A stretch of DNA of 64,000 nucleotides from the NCBI GenBank assembly GCA_029582265.1, contig CM055834.1, forward strand, positions 3,906,001 to 3,970,000, written 5' to 3'. The DNA comes from Zoroaster sp. YZ-2022 (lineage: Eukaryota; Echinodermata; Asteroidea; Forcipulatida; Zoroasteridae). Position numbers and translations under genes: made by a program. Positions 21,232-31,242 of this stretch are shown piece by piece. Numbering within the stretch: position 1 is the first letter of the stretch; the number at the start of each line of letters is the position of its first letter. The notes beneath the pieces are model-generated. The model was given only the letters and a program-made list of their open reading frames with translations. It was not told where the DNA came from and did not search any database.

Positions 21232-21289
21232 TTTTTTTCTTTCTTCTCCTTCTTTCGATGAGAATTATCTAACAAAAAACATAGTTCCA

Positions 21290-21740
21290 AAGTTCACAGA
21301 GCCTTCAAACTTGACACACACTTAGACCATAACATGTAGTTGTCAATAAATTTATGACATATAGTTTCAGGAATAGTTGTGATGTCATGGTGACGTCATC
21401 AGATATCGAAATACACTAAAATCCTATTTTAATATTTCAAAAAATCATATCTCATGAACCACAAAACATACTTACACAATCTTTGTATCATCTTACAGAT
21501 CTTGAATTATGTGACATTTCGTACACAGAAATTACCCAATCTGACCTCTCCTTCCGGTCGAAACCGGAAGTTTAAGTGAAAAAATATTCTGAAGCACTTT
21601 TATAGGGTCTGCAGCCAACACGGTACAGTTTCAGGTAAAGTTGTGACGTCTGCGCCTAACAAGCAGCCACTCAGCTCTAGTGTGTCTTCATTTTTATACT
21701 AGTGGATTTCTTATTACACCTGGAATCTACTGGACGTTTT
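21290..21740 (+). repeat. GGAA-palindrome repeat family, diverged single unit A
   Basis: Contains AAAATCATATCTCATGAACC, TCTTACAGATCTTGAATTAT and the palindrome CTTCCGGTCGAAACCGGAAG. It is almost repeated at 26188-26710, including the downstream words GCGCCTAACAAGC and GTCTTCATTTTTATAC. The two copies bracket the CR1-like LINE. Confidence 0.6.
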
Positions 21741-22085
21741 TATGTGAGTATTGGTACATTAGTCTTCTTATAATAAGTGGAAAAACTGTTGTATTTTGTC
21801 TGTCTCTGCTGTAAGATTTTACTGTGTAGTGGATACACATCTTGTATCTTCATTTTTTGTGTGCAGTCAACCCTGACTAAGATTATAACCTGTAGCTTGA
21901 CCACAAGCCTTTTGTTTGGATCAATAACTTTGTGATTAGACAAGGGAGGTCTACATTCTGTTTATTCTACTCTTGCTATCTGGACCATTGTGTCTCAATG
22001 ACTCATCTTTAGAATATGACTACAGCATGCAACCTGCAGCTTGTATGCTACATAAAAATATTTAAAAAAACACCATCTTAAATTT

Positions 22086-22430
22086 TTGAGTTGTCGTATA
22101 TCATATTATAATAATTCATCTTCCACCTTTCACCTGGAACTCTTAATTTCTGGTGACATAAACCCAAACCCTGGACCTGAAACACTGATCAACACACCCA
22201 CCAACGCCACTCGGCTCCATACAATTTCCTACAGCCGCAAATGAACTACTCAATCTTCGCAATGCTCCATGTACTGATGCAGCTTTATCTTATTCAGCAT
22301 TGAGTCAATTGAACTGTCTTGGAATACTTGCCAATCAACCCCAAACATACCGCCGCACACACAGAGGTAAAAAAGCTGGTCGCCGTAGAATGGACAAACA
22401 CAACTAGCACTCCGGCCTGACCAACCCCCA
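22086..22430 (+). pseudogene. LINE N-terminal region with 2A-like motif
   Basis: The frame reads LELLISGDINPNPGP, with the NPGP core at 22155-22178. 2A-like motifs (D-x-x-x-NPGP) cause the ribosome to skip a peptide bond and are known near the N-terminus of some non-LTR element proteins. The usual Glu at the third position of D-x-E-x-NPGP is Asn here. After about 20 codons a 1-base shift leads into ELLNLRNAPCTDAALSYSAL and a basic stretch GKKAGRRRM, a likely nucleic-acid-binding segment. No clear start codon was identified, and an in-frame stop blocks translation into the endonuclease. Confidence 0.6.
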
Positions 22431-22433
22431 ACA

Positions 22434-23217
22434 GTGAACTTAACCACATCAACAAGCGACATTGGCATAACTTCAACTCCAAATGTTCATGATAAATCTA
22501 AACTTCAGCTCTGTGTCTTGAACACTCAATCCATATGTAACAAATCGGATGAATTTGTTGACTTTGTACTTCAAAACAATTTTGATCTTGTTGCTATATC
22601 TGAGATATGGTTTAAACCTGATGATGACTTGCTACCCCGCGAGTGCACTCCTGCTGGCTACTCTCTCCATCATATCCCCAGACCAAAAAAGACCGGTGGA
22701 GGGGTTACACTTCTCTTTAGGTCCAGTTTATCTGTCAGTATAAAAAAAATTAACATTGACGACCTAACATTTGAATCTCTGCATGTTGAGGTAACGTGCA
22801 ACTCTAGATCTGTTCGTCTTGTTAATATATATCGACCAGAAAGGGATGTTAATGGTAAACATGTAAATTTTTCCATTTTTCTGCAGGAATTTGATAAATT
22901 AATTGTGGATTATCTCTTGCACCCATCTGACATTATTTTAACCGGCGATTTTAGCATTCATATGGACATCACTTCAAACAATTATGCAAATCAGTTTAAA
23001 GATCTGCTTTCTGCTCATGGAGTTATCCAGCACATCACAGCACCCACTCATCGATATGGTCACTGTCTTGACCTCATGATAACTCGTGAAAATACTTCAC
23101 CTCTCATCTCAAATATAACTATCCATCCCGGCTTACCTAATCATTATGCCATCATGACAGATATGAACCTTAAAAACCTCCCATACCTACCATTTCTGTA
23201 ACTACTCTCCACTGGAA
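22434..23217 (+). pseudogene. LINE apurinic-like endonuclease domain
   Basis: An almost full EN domain that would nick target DNA. It shows LCVLNTQSICNKSDEFVDFV (motif N), FDLVAISEIWF (the catalytic E region), GGGVTLLFRSSLSV, the RLVNIYRPE motif and IILTGDFSIHMD (expected GDFN; Asn is replaced by Ser). It also shows HRYGHCLDLMIT, then PNHYAIMTD where SDHY is usual (SD replaced by PN). The changed residues in GDFN and SDHY suggest lost activity. A frameshift near 23170 precedes WKNVNIQD, at which the 645-bp insertion begins. Confidence 0.85.
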
Positions 23218-23238
23218 AAATGTAAATATCCAAGATTT

Positions 23239-23883
23239 CGTCACCGTTTTCACGAAGTGACAAATCCGTAAAAAATCTCTTTTTTTGTCAAATTCAGTTT
23301 TGTAGATATTTGAGATGTATTCATTGTTGCCAACATTTCTGCTAAGTTTCAAGTGTTGAAACGTCATAGTTTCGTAATTACGCTATTAATATACCCGGTG
23401 AATCACTCAGCTAAGCTGTTTTCCGGTTTCACGAAGTGACGAATCGCCATTCGCCGTTTTATACATTGAAATACATAGCGATTGGCAAAATGCCAAAGCG
23501 GGTATTGTTGGTTTTGCGTTTTCACGAAGTGACGAATCGTGTGACCTACTTACGTTTAGCGTTTTCACGAAGTGACAAATCGCTCAACACGTTGTTTAAT
23601 ATACAGCGCTCTGCACGCGCGGTCTTGTTTTTGCGTTTTCACGAAGTGACAAATATGTTTGGAAAGTAATTCCCCATTAATTACAATCTCTTTGATAAAG
23701 ATACCGACATTTCTTTGTAATTAAAGTTATTAGCTTTAAGTAGGAAGCAAAATCTAAAATAATTAATGCTGAAAAGTCTTTGAAATTGCGATTTCAAAAA
23801 CAGTTCAACTTCATGTGCGATTATCTCAATACATGGATTTGCAGCTGTGTGGGCTATTTCGTCACTTCGTGAAAACGGTGACG
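23239..23883. mobile_element. 645-bp element with TIR word repeated inside, ATTT duplication
   Basis: Perfect inverted ends CGTCACCGTTTTCACGAAGT at both termini. ATTT flanks both sides (23235-23238 and 23884-23887), and removal with one ATTT restores the LINE reading NVNIQDLCHDIE. Inside, the word TTTTCACGAAGTGACAAATC (with small variations, usually preceded by GCG or CCG) occurs four more times, near 23425, 23518, 23561 and 23635. No transposase is encoded. Superfamily not assigned. Confidence 0.8.
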
Positions 23884-24176
23884 ATTTATGTCATGATATT
23901 GAATCTCAACTGGAAAATGTAAACCTTGAAGATGGTGAGCTGGATTCTTGTGTCAATCTATTTGAATCTACTGTCCGTAACATCTTGGACGACCATGCTC
24001 CGCAAAAAAATCGAACTGTTAAACTACAATCTGAACCGCCCTGGTTCAATGATGATATTCGTGCTGCAAGGAAAATCCGCCGTCAACTTGAGCGAAAATG
24101 GCGTGACAATGGGAAACTTGGAGTACATTGGCAAGAATACTGTAACACGTGCTATTGTGAAGAACATGATTAACTA
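23884..24176 (+). pseudogene. LINE linker between endonuclease and RT
   Basis: The frame gives LCHDIESQLENVNLEDGELD, ILDDHAPQKNRTVKL, PPWFNDDIRAARKIRRQLER and KWRDNGKL. The pattern DxHAPxKxRxV...PPWfndeIr..r+.RR+lEr.w is a standard CR1/L2 linker. It ends with a frameshift and stops near 24165-24190. Confidence 0.75.
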
Positions 24177-24204
24177 GGCAAAAATAACTCACTACTCATC
24201 TCTT

Positions 24205-25746
24205 GTGGAAGAGAGCTCTGGTGATCAGAAAAAACTCTTTAACATTGTTGAAAAGCTGCTTCATAAACCCAAAACTCCAGTGCTTCCATCTACACACTCC
24301 GATCAGGACCTCGTAAATGCATTTTCAAACTTTTTTGTCACAAAAATTGAGAATATCCGTCGTTCTTTTCCCCCAGTACCTGCCATTCTATCACAAACAC
24401 CGTCACGCAAGGATCCACAATGTAGACTGTCTATGTTTGAGCCTACTAGTGTTACGGAGATCAAGAAACCCATCATGAAATCGCCATCAAAATCATGTGA
24501 ACTTGCTCCAGTACCAACTTCGCTAATAAAACAAAATATTGATGTGTTTGCTAAGTATATCACAATTATTGTAAAGAGATTTCTTTCTTCCCGTTGTTTC
24601 CCTGATAGCCAGAAGGTTGCTCATGTTAAACCACTCATGAAGAAACCCAATTTGGACAAGGAAGTTTTCAAGAATTACCGACCGGTAGCGAATTTAAAGT
24701 ACCTTGGAAAAACAATCGAGCGAGTTGTTTCATCACGGATCTCTGACCATGTTCGTGCTAACCTGTTGGACACATTTCAGTCAGCCTATAAACCATTTCA
24801 TGGAACGGAAACTGCTCTTCTTCGCGTCAACAATGACATTTTATCTGCCATGGATGAGGGGAAAATCACTGCATTGGTTTTGTTAGACTTAAGCGCCGCT
24901 TTTGACACGGTCGATCATAAAATCCTTCTCTCCCGCCTTCAATATCATCTTGGAATACATGACACAGCCCTGGATTGGTGTAAGTCCTACCTTTTAAATA
25001 GGCCTCAGCATGTTTGTATTGGTAACGCTATCTCCGAGCCTGTTATTCTTGACTATTCTGTACCCCAAGGCTCTGTACCCCAAGGCTCTGTACTCGGCCC
25101 ACAGTGGTTTACTGTTTATACCTTTCCAGTTCGTGATATCATTTTGAAGTATAATTTAAATTACCATGTTTACGCTGATGACACGCAGCTTTACATTACT
25201 TTTAAATCTTCTCAAGAACCTGCCGATTCCTGCATTAAAACACTGGAGAAAAGTATTCAAGAGATTCGAAGTTGGATGAGACAAAACTTCCTGAAATTGA
25301 ACGATGAAAAAACAGAATTTGTTCTATTTGGATCACGTCAGCAATTGTCTAAAGTTTCTCTTCCATTTATTACAACTGGTGACTCGCAGATAACCCCCTC
25401 ATCACAAGCACGTAATTTGGGTGTTATATTTGACTCGACAATGACTTTAAAACCTCATATCTCCAACATTGTTCGCATATCATCATTTCATATCAGAAAT
25501 ATTAGCCGAATGAGGAAATACTTGAATAAAAGTGCTGCTGAACAAATTATGCATGCGTTTGTCACATCACGGCTCGATAATGGGAATGCTCTCCTCTACG
25601 GTCTCCCGCAGAATCAAATATCTCGTCTTCAGCACATACAAAAACACAGCAGCTCGTGTTGTAACTTTGTCCAGAAAGTCATGCCATATCACGCCAATCT
25701 TGAAAGAACTGCACTGGCTTCCTGTTTCACAGAGAATTGTTTTTAA
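24205..25746 (+). pseudogene. LINE reverse transcriptase domain
   Basis: A 513-codon open frame. The fingers are in KPLMKKPNLDKEVFKNYRPV and ANLKYLGKTIERVV, followed by FQSAYKPFHGTETALLRVNN. Palm motif A is LLDLSAAFDTVDH, motif B PQGSV and motif C YHVYADDTQLY, so both catalytic sites are present. Motif B is duplicated in frame (SVPQGSVPQGSVLGP) by a 15-bp tandem repeat at about 25063-25092. LNDEKTEFVLFGS, RNLGVIFDSTM and the thumb follow. The frame ends at a shift near 25690. The RT would be inactive without the frameshifted rest and with the motif-B insertion. Confidence 0.88.
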
Positions 25747-26035
25747 ACTTATGCTAATTGTTCACAAATCTTTTTATAACATTGCTCCAATTTATATTTC
25801 TGAACTGTTTAAAATCTACACTCCATCACGCAATTTGCGCTCCAGCAACATGTCACTCCTAAAGGAACCAACTTCAAAACGGAACTGGGGTGATAGGTCT
25901 TTTTCTGTCGCGGCTCCGAGACTCTGGAATCATCTTCCAACTAAACTCAAATCTTGTCATAGTATAACTAGATTTAAGTCGATGCTTAAAACTCATCTTA
26001 TGTCACAATTCTTCAAAGATGATGTATATTTGTAA
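25690..26035 (+). pseudogene. LINE ORF C-terminal tail
   Basis: In a shifted frame: HITPILKELHWLPVSQRIVF, IAPIYISELF, NLRSSNMSLL, GDRSFSVAAPRLWNHLPTKL and a lysine-rich end (FKSMLKTHLMSQFF). HWLPV...RI.FK and GDR-FS-AAP-LWN-LP are typical of the tail of CR1/L2 elements. It belongs to the preceding RT gene, separated by one frameshift. Confidence 0.85.
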
Positions 26036-26187
26036 TTGCATTGTAGGTACATGTATCTCAGTACATAATTTTTCCCTATGCTATCATTGTATATTGTTTG
26101 TATTCATGTTTTTTCTTTGTTTCTGCGCCTTGAGCGCCCAGCAGGGTGGATATGTGCGCACTACAAATCTTTATTATTATTATTATT

Positions 26188-26710
26188 GTCTGGTGAGGTC
26201 ATCAGATATCGAAATATACTAAAATCCAATTTTAATATTTCAAAAAATCATATCTCATGAACCACAAAAGATATTTACACAATTTTTGCATCATCTTACA
26301 GATCTTGAATTATGTGACATTTCGTACACAGACATGACCCAATCTGACCTCTCCTTCCGGTCGAAACCAGAAGTTTAAGTGAAAAAATTATTCTGAAGCA
26401 CTTTTATAGGGTCTGCAGCCAACATGATATGGTTTTTGGGCGTGCCTTTCGTGGACGAAATTACAATTGACATGTGACCTTTTCAAAAATGTAACTGATG
26501 ACGTCATCACCTGTCAAAGCGCCCTCTGGTGGTGGGTTTAGGAAAATAATAATTTTCTATCTCAAAAACCATACGAAATTTGAATGAGGTGATGAGGCGA
26601 GCGCCTAACAAGCGCCACTCCAAGTCTCTCTTAATTGTGTATCAACTTTACCAGTTTATTGCTGCATTCATGTCTTCATTTTTATACCAGTGGATTTGTA
26701 ATAACACCAG
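26188..26710 (+). repeat. GGAA-palindrome repeat family, diverged single unit B
   Basis: A direct relative of 21370-21740: GTCATCAGATATCGAAATA, AAAATCATATCTCATGAACC, CTTCCGGTCGAAACCAGAAG and then GCGCCTAACAAGCGCCACTC. It contains about 150 bp extra (26430-26590). It lies between the LINE tail and the Penelope-like element. Confidence 0.6.
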
Positions 26711-26919
26711 GATGATGCTGGACTTTTTTCACTGATGAAGACACTACCATTATGGATATATTTATGAAAATTTGTTTGAATTTTTTGTCTACCTGCCTGC
26801 AAATTTTCTACATGGAAAATAGCCATCATGGATTTATAAACAACCTGTGCATACAAGCTTGACTGATCTTCTTCTATCAACCTGACTCTTATCCACCACA
26901 TATCTACAACCCAGCGACA

Positions 26920-27327
26920 TCTTGGTTAGTTTTGATGTTGTCTCCCTTTTCACCAATGTCCCAACTGAAGAGACATGCCTCCTAGTGAAGGACAGACTCG
27001 AACAAGATCTTTCCCTTGGTGATCGCAAATCACCCACCCCTGCTAAAATACATGATCTGTTACTAAGGTTGTGTTTCTTCTAGTTGTTTCGAATTTCAGG
27101 GCAAGTTCTACGAGCAGACAGCTGGGAGCTCCATGGGATCTCCTCTATCCCCGGTCCTTGCTGACATGTTCATGGAAGAGTATGAAAACTCTTCACTCAA
27201 CACCGCCGACCTCCAACAGAACCTGTGGCTCCGCTATGTGGATGACACCTTTGTGGTTTGGCCACATGGCAGAGACATGCTTCAGGACTTTCTACAACAC
27301 TGTTCTAAAGACGGCATGACTCTGTGA
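26920..27327 (+). pseudogene. Penelope-like RT, palm region
   Basis: Split frames give LVSFDVVSLFTNVPTEET (motif A), FEFQGKFYEQTAGSSMGSPL, SPVLADMFMEEYE and LWLRYVDDTFVVWPHG (motif C with YVDD at about 27235-27246). These are hallmarks of Penelope-type RTs, which are related to telomerase RT. A frameshift and a stop near 27080 and a stop near 27325 break the gene. Confidence 0.85.
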
Positions 27328-27402
27328 GTAGCATTCACTGAGACAAGTGGTTTATTTATAGCCCTTAACAACAACATAGAGTAGGGATACGGTAGCCTCT
27401 TA

Positions 27403-27790
27403 ATGCCACTCCATAACAAACACCTCAACGAGCAATATCCTAGTATCAAGTTCACCATGGAAGTAGAAGAAGAAGGCAAAATCTCGTTCCTCGATGTTGG
27501 CATTTCCAGGAACCCAGACGGCTCCCTACACCACGTTTACAGGAAGCCCACCCACACAGACCGTTACCTCAACCAGCGCTCCTTCCATCACCCTAGCATC
27601 AAGTCATCGGTCAACCTTACCCTCGTACAACGCGCCTACAACCTATGCGACAAGGAAGGAACTACGGCACATCAGGACTACCCTCCAGCGCAACGGCTAC
27701 AAACACAGCAAGATCAACACATCGAAGCCTGTTCCAAACCCCGACCGCAAGGTCTCCCCCAATCTAACCATTTTCCACTTGTCTTCCCTA
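27403..27790 (+). pseudogene. Penelope-like RT, thumb and linker
   Basis: Frame: NEQYPSIKFTMEVEEEGKIS, FLDVGISRNPDGSLHHVYRK, PTHTDRYLNQRSFHHPSIK and LVQRAYNLCDKE. This is the FLDV...YRKPTHTD-YL...H...K...L..RA segment after the palm. A frameshift follows, but the rest resembles the usual connection to the GIY-YIG domain. Confidence 0.8.
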
Positions 27791-27882
27791 TCTAGGGCAT
27801 CCATGTCTACCACTCAGCCCCCAGCAAACTCCAAGGACTTCTCCACACCCACAAGGATAAACCGGATCCCAGCAACAGAGCC

Positions 27883-28242
27883 GGAGTCTACCGGATCCCC
27901 TGTGAGTGTGGTAAGGTCTACATCGGCGAAACAGGGCGGAATCTCCCCCACTAGACTGAAAGAACACCGAGCGCACGGCCGCAGAGAAGATTTTGAGAAG
28001 TCTGCCATCGTCAAGCACTCCCACATCAAGGTCCACCAAATCGACTGGCAGGCAGCTCAACTAATCACACCCATTGACACATGGCACCCCAGACGCATCA
28101 GAGAGGCCATCAAGATCGTTAAACACGACACTGTGCCACAGGACATCGGCTTCTACATCAGCGATATGTGGCGACCACTACTACGGACCGAAGGATCTTC
28201 TATATCCAAAGTAAACCACCCTCCTTCCCCCTGTGCTTGTTA
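27883..28242 (+). pseudogene. Penelope-like GIY-YIG endonuclease domain
   Basis: The start VYRIPCECGKVYIGETGRNL is in one frame. After a 1-base shift near 27950 it continues LKEHRAHGRREDFEKSAIVK, QIDWQAAQLITPIDTWHPRR, HDTVPQDIGFYISDMWRPLL and ends at TGTTAA. The shift separates GIY-YIG from the conserved KEHR, so no functional nuclease is made. It is more intact than the copy at 9541. Confidence 0.85.
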
Positions 28243-28510
28243 ACAACTGATTCGGTTCAGTGAGCACACACTCCTCTCCCCCACTCCTAGGATTCTAGTC
28301 TCAACAGTTCCCGCCTGCACGCCTCAACGAACTAATCCTCCAGCATCCTGTCATCGCGTAATCCTCCAGCAGCCTACTTAAGCAGCAGCATTTTCCAGAG
28401 TCCGGCATTCTCCTGAGGACGATCAGAGCATACTGATCGAAACGTCGAGTTGTACCTCCAGTTCTTTTCAGAACTAATTACTACTCAATTGAGAATTTCA
28501 CATGGTGTCA

Positions 28511-29209
28511 CCGCAATTAGTCTTAGTTATCTTTTGTATGGATAAACAACTGTGACAATGGAGCTTCATTTTCTGTTTATTCTTCTCATCCTCCCTGGAT
28601 CAATGTACATAATTATGCACAGCTGAAAGCTCAGTTGACAGAGTGATCTACTTTGGGCCGACAGGATGATGATCGAATTATACTTGGTTTTAACCTTACA
28701 ATAATGCTAAAATCATTTAAATTACAGTCAATAACGCTAACGCATCCGTAGCTCAACCACTTTTTTAGCTAATTTCTTTTAGATTTTTAGAAAAAATATT
28801 CCAAAAATTATTTGAGTGTTAACCCCCTGTTCATTCCCCCTGAAGATTTGTTTTTGTAAAACGGCATGGCATCCTGTCTTCTTGTGTAGATTACTTGAAT
28901 ACGTTGATGGGGCACCAGTCTATTTTGTTTAATTAAAACACAATGGCAGGGAAGCAATAAAGAGAACACCACTTCAACAATCAAAGTACTTTCTCATGTT
29001 TACCTGTTGAACTTTTAGCATACTATTCCATGACAACCTTTAAATTGCCTTGAACAAAAAATCTGAATAAAAAGTAACATTTATATGAATAAAACACAGT
29101 ATTCCTGTGGGTTTATATGGATTGCAACTGAAGATTTTATTTCATAATTGAATCAAACTTATTTTATCCTAGAATAATATAAAATTGCTTTTAGCATTCT
29201 TCTAGAAAG
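28511..29209. other. No gene seen; SINE debris
   Basis: A tRNA-like AAAGCTCAGTTGACAGAGTG near 28625 and the following TTTAAATTACAGTCAATAAC resemble sequences near 2640-2720. Otherwise AT-rich without coding support. Confidence 0.4.
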
Positions 29210-29360
29210 AAAAAAAAATAGTATAAATGTAAAATATTAGTTATTTGCCTCAGTTACATGTATGTTTTGAACCTAGCAAGTTCTTTCTCAGAGAAAGAAC
29301 CTGCTAGGTTCGAGACCTAAGGCCAGTAACTACTATTTTGCATTTATATACTACGGGTCT
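29210..29360. repeat. Palindromic MITE-like hairpin, about 140 bp
   Basis: The centre is a near-perfect hairpin: GAACCTAGCAAGTTCTTTCT, a 2-bp loop, then AGAAAGAACCTGCTAGGTTC shifted by one base. The outer parts TAGTATAAATGTAAAATATT and, inverted, TAGTATATAAATGCAAAATA continue the symmetry. No target duplication was verified. Confidence 0.6.
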
Positions 29361-29435
29361 TTTAGGTTGGTATGCAGTTTTTATAAAAATAGTACAAAAA
29401 TATATTTACACATGTACACTAACATTAACAACATA

Positions 29436-30972
29436 TACTGAACAGCAAAATAAACGTAAATGTTTGTTCAGATCCAGTATTAATCAAATTAGACGAAAAA
29501 TTCATTCATGATAACCGTTCAATGAATCGAAACGAAATTCGGGCAAAATGTTCTTTGGACATTTGTCTTTCAAACTGTACAGTCCAATGTTCAACAAAAC
29601 GAACAAGTCACTTCCTGTGGATCAATACCGTGTGTGACCTCCATTGGCATCAATGACGGCCTGGCACCTTCGTCTCATGGAGTGGACAAGACGATTGACT
29701 GAGGCTCTGGGGATGTTGTTCCAGGACTGGGTAATGGCTTGCTGAAGCTGTGCGGCTGTCATTGGTCTGGGACGGACTGAATTCAGCTCTCTCTGTAGCA
29801 TATCCCAAAAGTGTTCAATGGGGTTTAAGTCCGGACTCAGTGCGGGCCACACCATCGTCTGGATGTTCTGTTGATGCAGGAAGTCCTGTGTGACCCTTGC
29901 TGAATGTGCACGTGCATTATCCTGCTGAAAAATGAAGTTGTTGTGGGCATGGAAAAATGGCGCCACATGAGGTCGAAGGATTTGATCAATGTAACGCTGT
30001 GCAGTAACGCCGTTCCCCTGACCAGGACCCATACCTTGGAAGAAAACTGGCCCCAGCAGCTGGTTGAGGCCAATGCCATCCCAGATCATGACGTTCGGCC
30101 CTCCCCATGCGTTGTGTTCCATGACGCAGTTGTCCTGAAAACGTTCACCTCTCCTCCGCCACACTCTGACACGACCGCCTGCATTGCTGATGCAAAACTG
30201 ACTCTCATCTGTGAACAGTACAGTACGCCATTGCCTCCAGTTCCTGTTGGCGTGGTTTCTGGCCCACTGAAGACGTGCCAGACGGTGTCGACGAGTGAGG
30301 ACTGGCACTCGAGCTGGACGGCAGTTCCGCAGGTCTCGCTCACGAAGTCGGCGACGCACTGTGTCACTGCTGATTGGCCTCTGGTGAGGTCCAATGGTGA
30401 TTCGGGCAGTTTCTGAGGCTGTCAGGAACCGGTCTCTCTGATGATTGCGAAAAATGTGCCGATCTTGCCTCAGGGTAGTGACCCGAGGTCTTCCGCTTCT
30501 TGGTCGATCATCAGTCACTCCTCTGGCCGCGAAACGCTGCTGCAGACGGTAGACTATAGTGAAGTGAACGTTGAATGCTGCTGCAACAGCCTGAGGGTCG
30601 TCACCAGCTGTCAAACGCCCGATAGCTCTTTCACGCTGTGCTGATGTCAGTCTTGGCATGGTTGCTGTGTCCAAAACGGGAGTGACAGCAAGCGTGCAGT
30701 AGTTTCCTTTTATTGCAAATGAACCGTAGAAATCAACTGATGCATTACTTTCAAGCTGCACGTCTTGCACGTGCCGCTCGTTAGCATTCTGTGCCTTTGC
30801 AGATATGTCCCGAGCTCATGGCAAGCAGCAGCACCATAAAACTCATGCTGCGCACGCTTTACACTTCTCTGCACACGCCTCCAGTAAGCAAAACAGCCAA
30901 CGTCAAAATATGGTTAACTTTTATTCAATCAAACATTGCAAATTAAATTTGCGTTTCTTTTGCTGTTCAGTA
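29436..30972 (-). mobile_element. Tc1-like transposon, nearly complete
   Basis: Inverted ends TACTGAACAGCAAAATAAAC and, inverted, TACTGAACAGCAAAAGAAAC lie next to TA dinucleotides at 29434-29435 and 30973-30974. The 1537-bp length and single transposase gene are standard for Tc1. It is the least damaged element in the window, which suggests recent arrival. Confidence 0.9.
29622..30659 (-). CDS. Tc1-like transposase, intact, 345 aa
   Basis: Cuts out and reinserts the surrounding element at TA sites. I chose the start at MPRLTSAQRERAIG because it begins the helix-turn-helix region at the usual position and gives the normal family length; an upstream in-frame ATG would add 37 unrelated residues. 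The N-terminal paired-like DNA-binding part contains AVAAAFNVHFTIVYRLQQRF and the GRPR hook (RPRSGRPRVTT). The catalytic DD34E triad is FTDESQF, QQDNARAH and DLNPIEHFWD, with 34 residues between the second Asp and Glu. Between them, GGPNVMIWDGIG has Asp where Gly is common (WGGI). No internal stop or frameshift. It lies inside matching TIRs. Confidence 0.93.
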   Translation of the reverse strand: MPRLTSAQRERAIGRLTAGDDPQAVAAAFNVHFTIVYRLQQRFAARGVTDDRPRSGRPRVTTLRQDRHIFRNHQRDRFLTASETARITIGPHQRPISSDTVRRRLRERDLRNCRPARVPVLTRRHRLARLQWARNHANRNWRQWRTVLFTDESQFCISNAGGRVRVWRRRGERFQDNCVMEHNAWGGPNVMIWDGIGLNQLLGPVFFQGMGPGQGNGVTAQRYIDQILRPHVAPFFHAHNNFIFQQDNARAHSARVTQDFLHQQNIQTMVWPALSPDLNPIEHFWDMLQRELNSVRPRPMTAAQLQQAITQSWNNIPRASVNRLVHSMRRRCQAVIDANGGHTRY

Positions 30973-31242
30973 TATTTCATAGCTTAGCAGGGACTTTGGC
31001 TTGTAAATGTTACAGTAGATCTTACCTCTTGAACAAGTTCTACTAGCAGATGTGAAGCATCATCTTTAGATATAGATTTAAAACTCAATAGTATTCATTT
31101 TGAGGGTTGTGGGTTGGGAGTCAACTGCGGAATAAGTCGACTGCGTAAGAACTATTGCAGACTATGAATAATTGTTTCATTTATTCCATACACAAAAATA
31201 TCAGAAAAGAGCGGTGAGATGTACAGTTATAGAGACTGCATC
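30973..31242. other. No gene seen
   Basis: Short spacer between the Tc1 element and a MITE; nothing recognised. Confidence 0.45.

Larger units (their letters stand above)
21741..26187 (+). mobile_element. CR1/L2-like non-LTR retrotransposon, interrupted
   Basis: A plus-strand LINE with a 2A-like motif and basic N-terminal region, an endonuclease, an RT and a C-terminal tail, ending in a TTA microsatellite at about 26166-26187. An unrelated 645-bp element sits at 23239-23883. Several frameshifts and stops disable it. The start is approximate; the 5' untranslated region is thought to lie after 21740. Clade assignment to the CR1/L2 group rests on RT and tail motifs. Confidence 0.8.
26890..28510 (+). 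mobile_element. Penelope-like element copy 2
   Basis: A plus-strand element with RT, linker and GIY-YIG gene and the same 3' terminal block as copy 1 (CTTAAGCAGCAGCATTTTCC, GAAACGTCGAGTTGTACCTC, CTCAATTGAG). The 5' end is approximate. No inverted 5' block was found here. Frameshifts and stops are present. Confidence 0.8.

Noticed and set aside
29904..30416. 170-codon plus-strand frame
   Set aside because: Antisense shadow of the intact Tc1 transposase.
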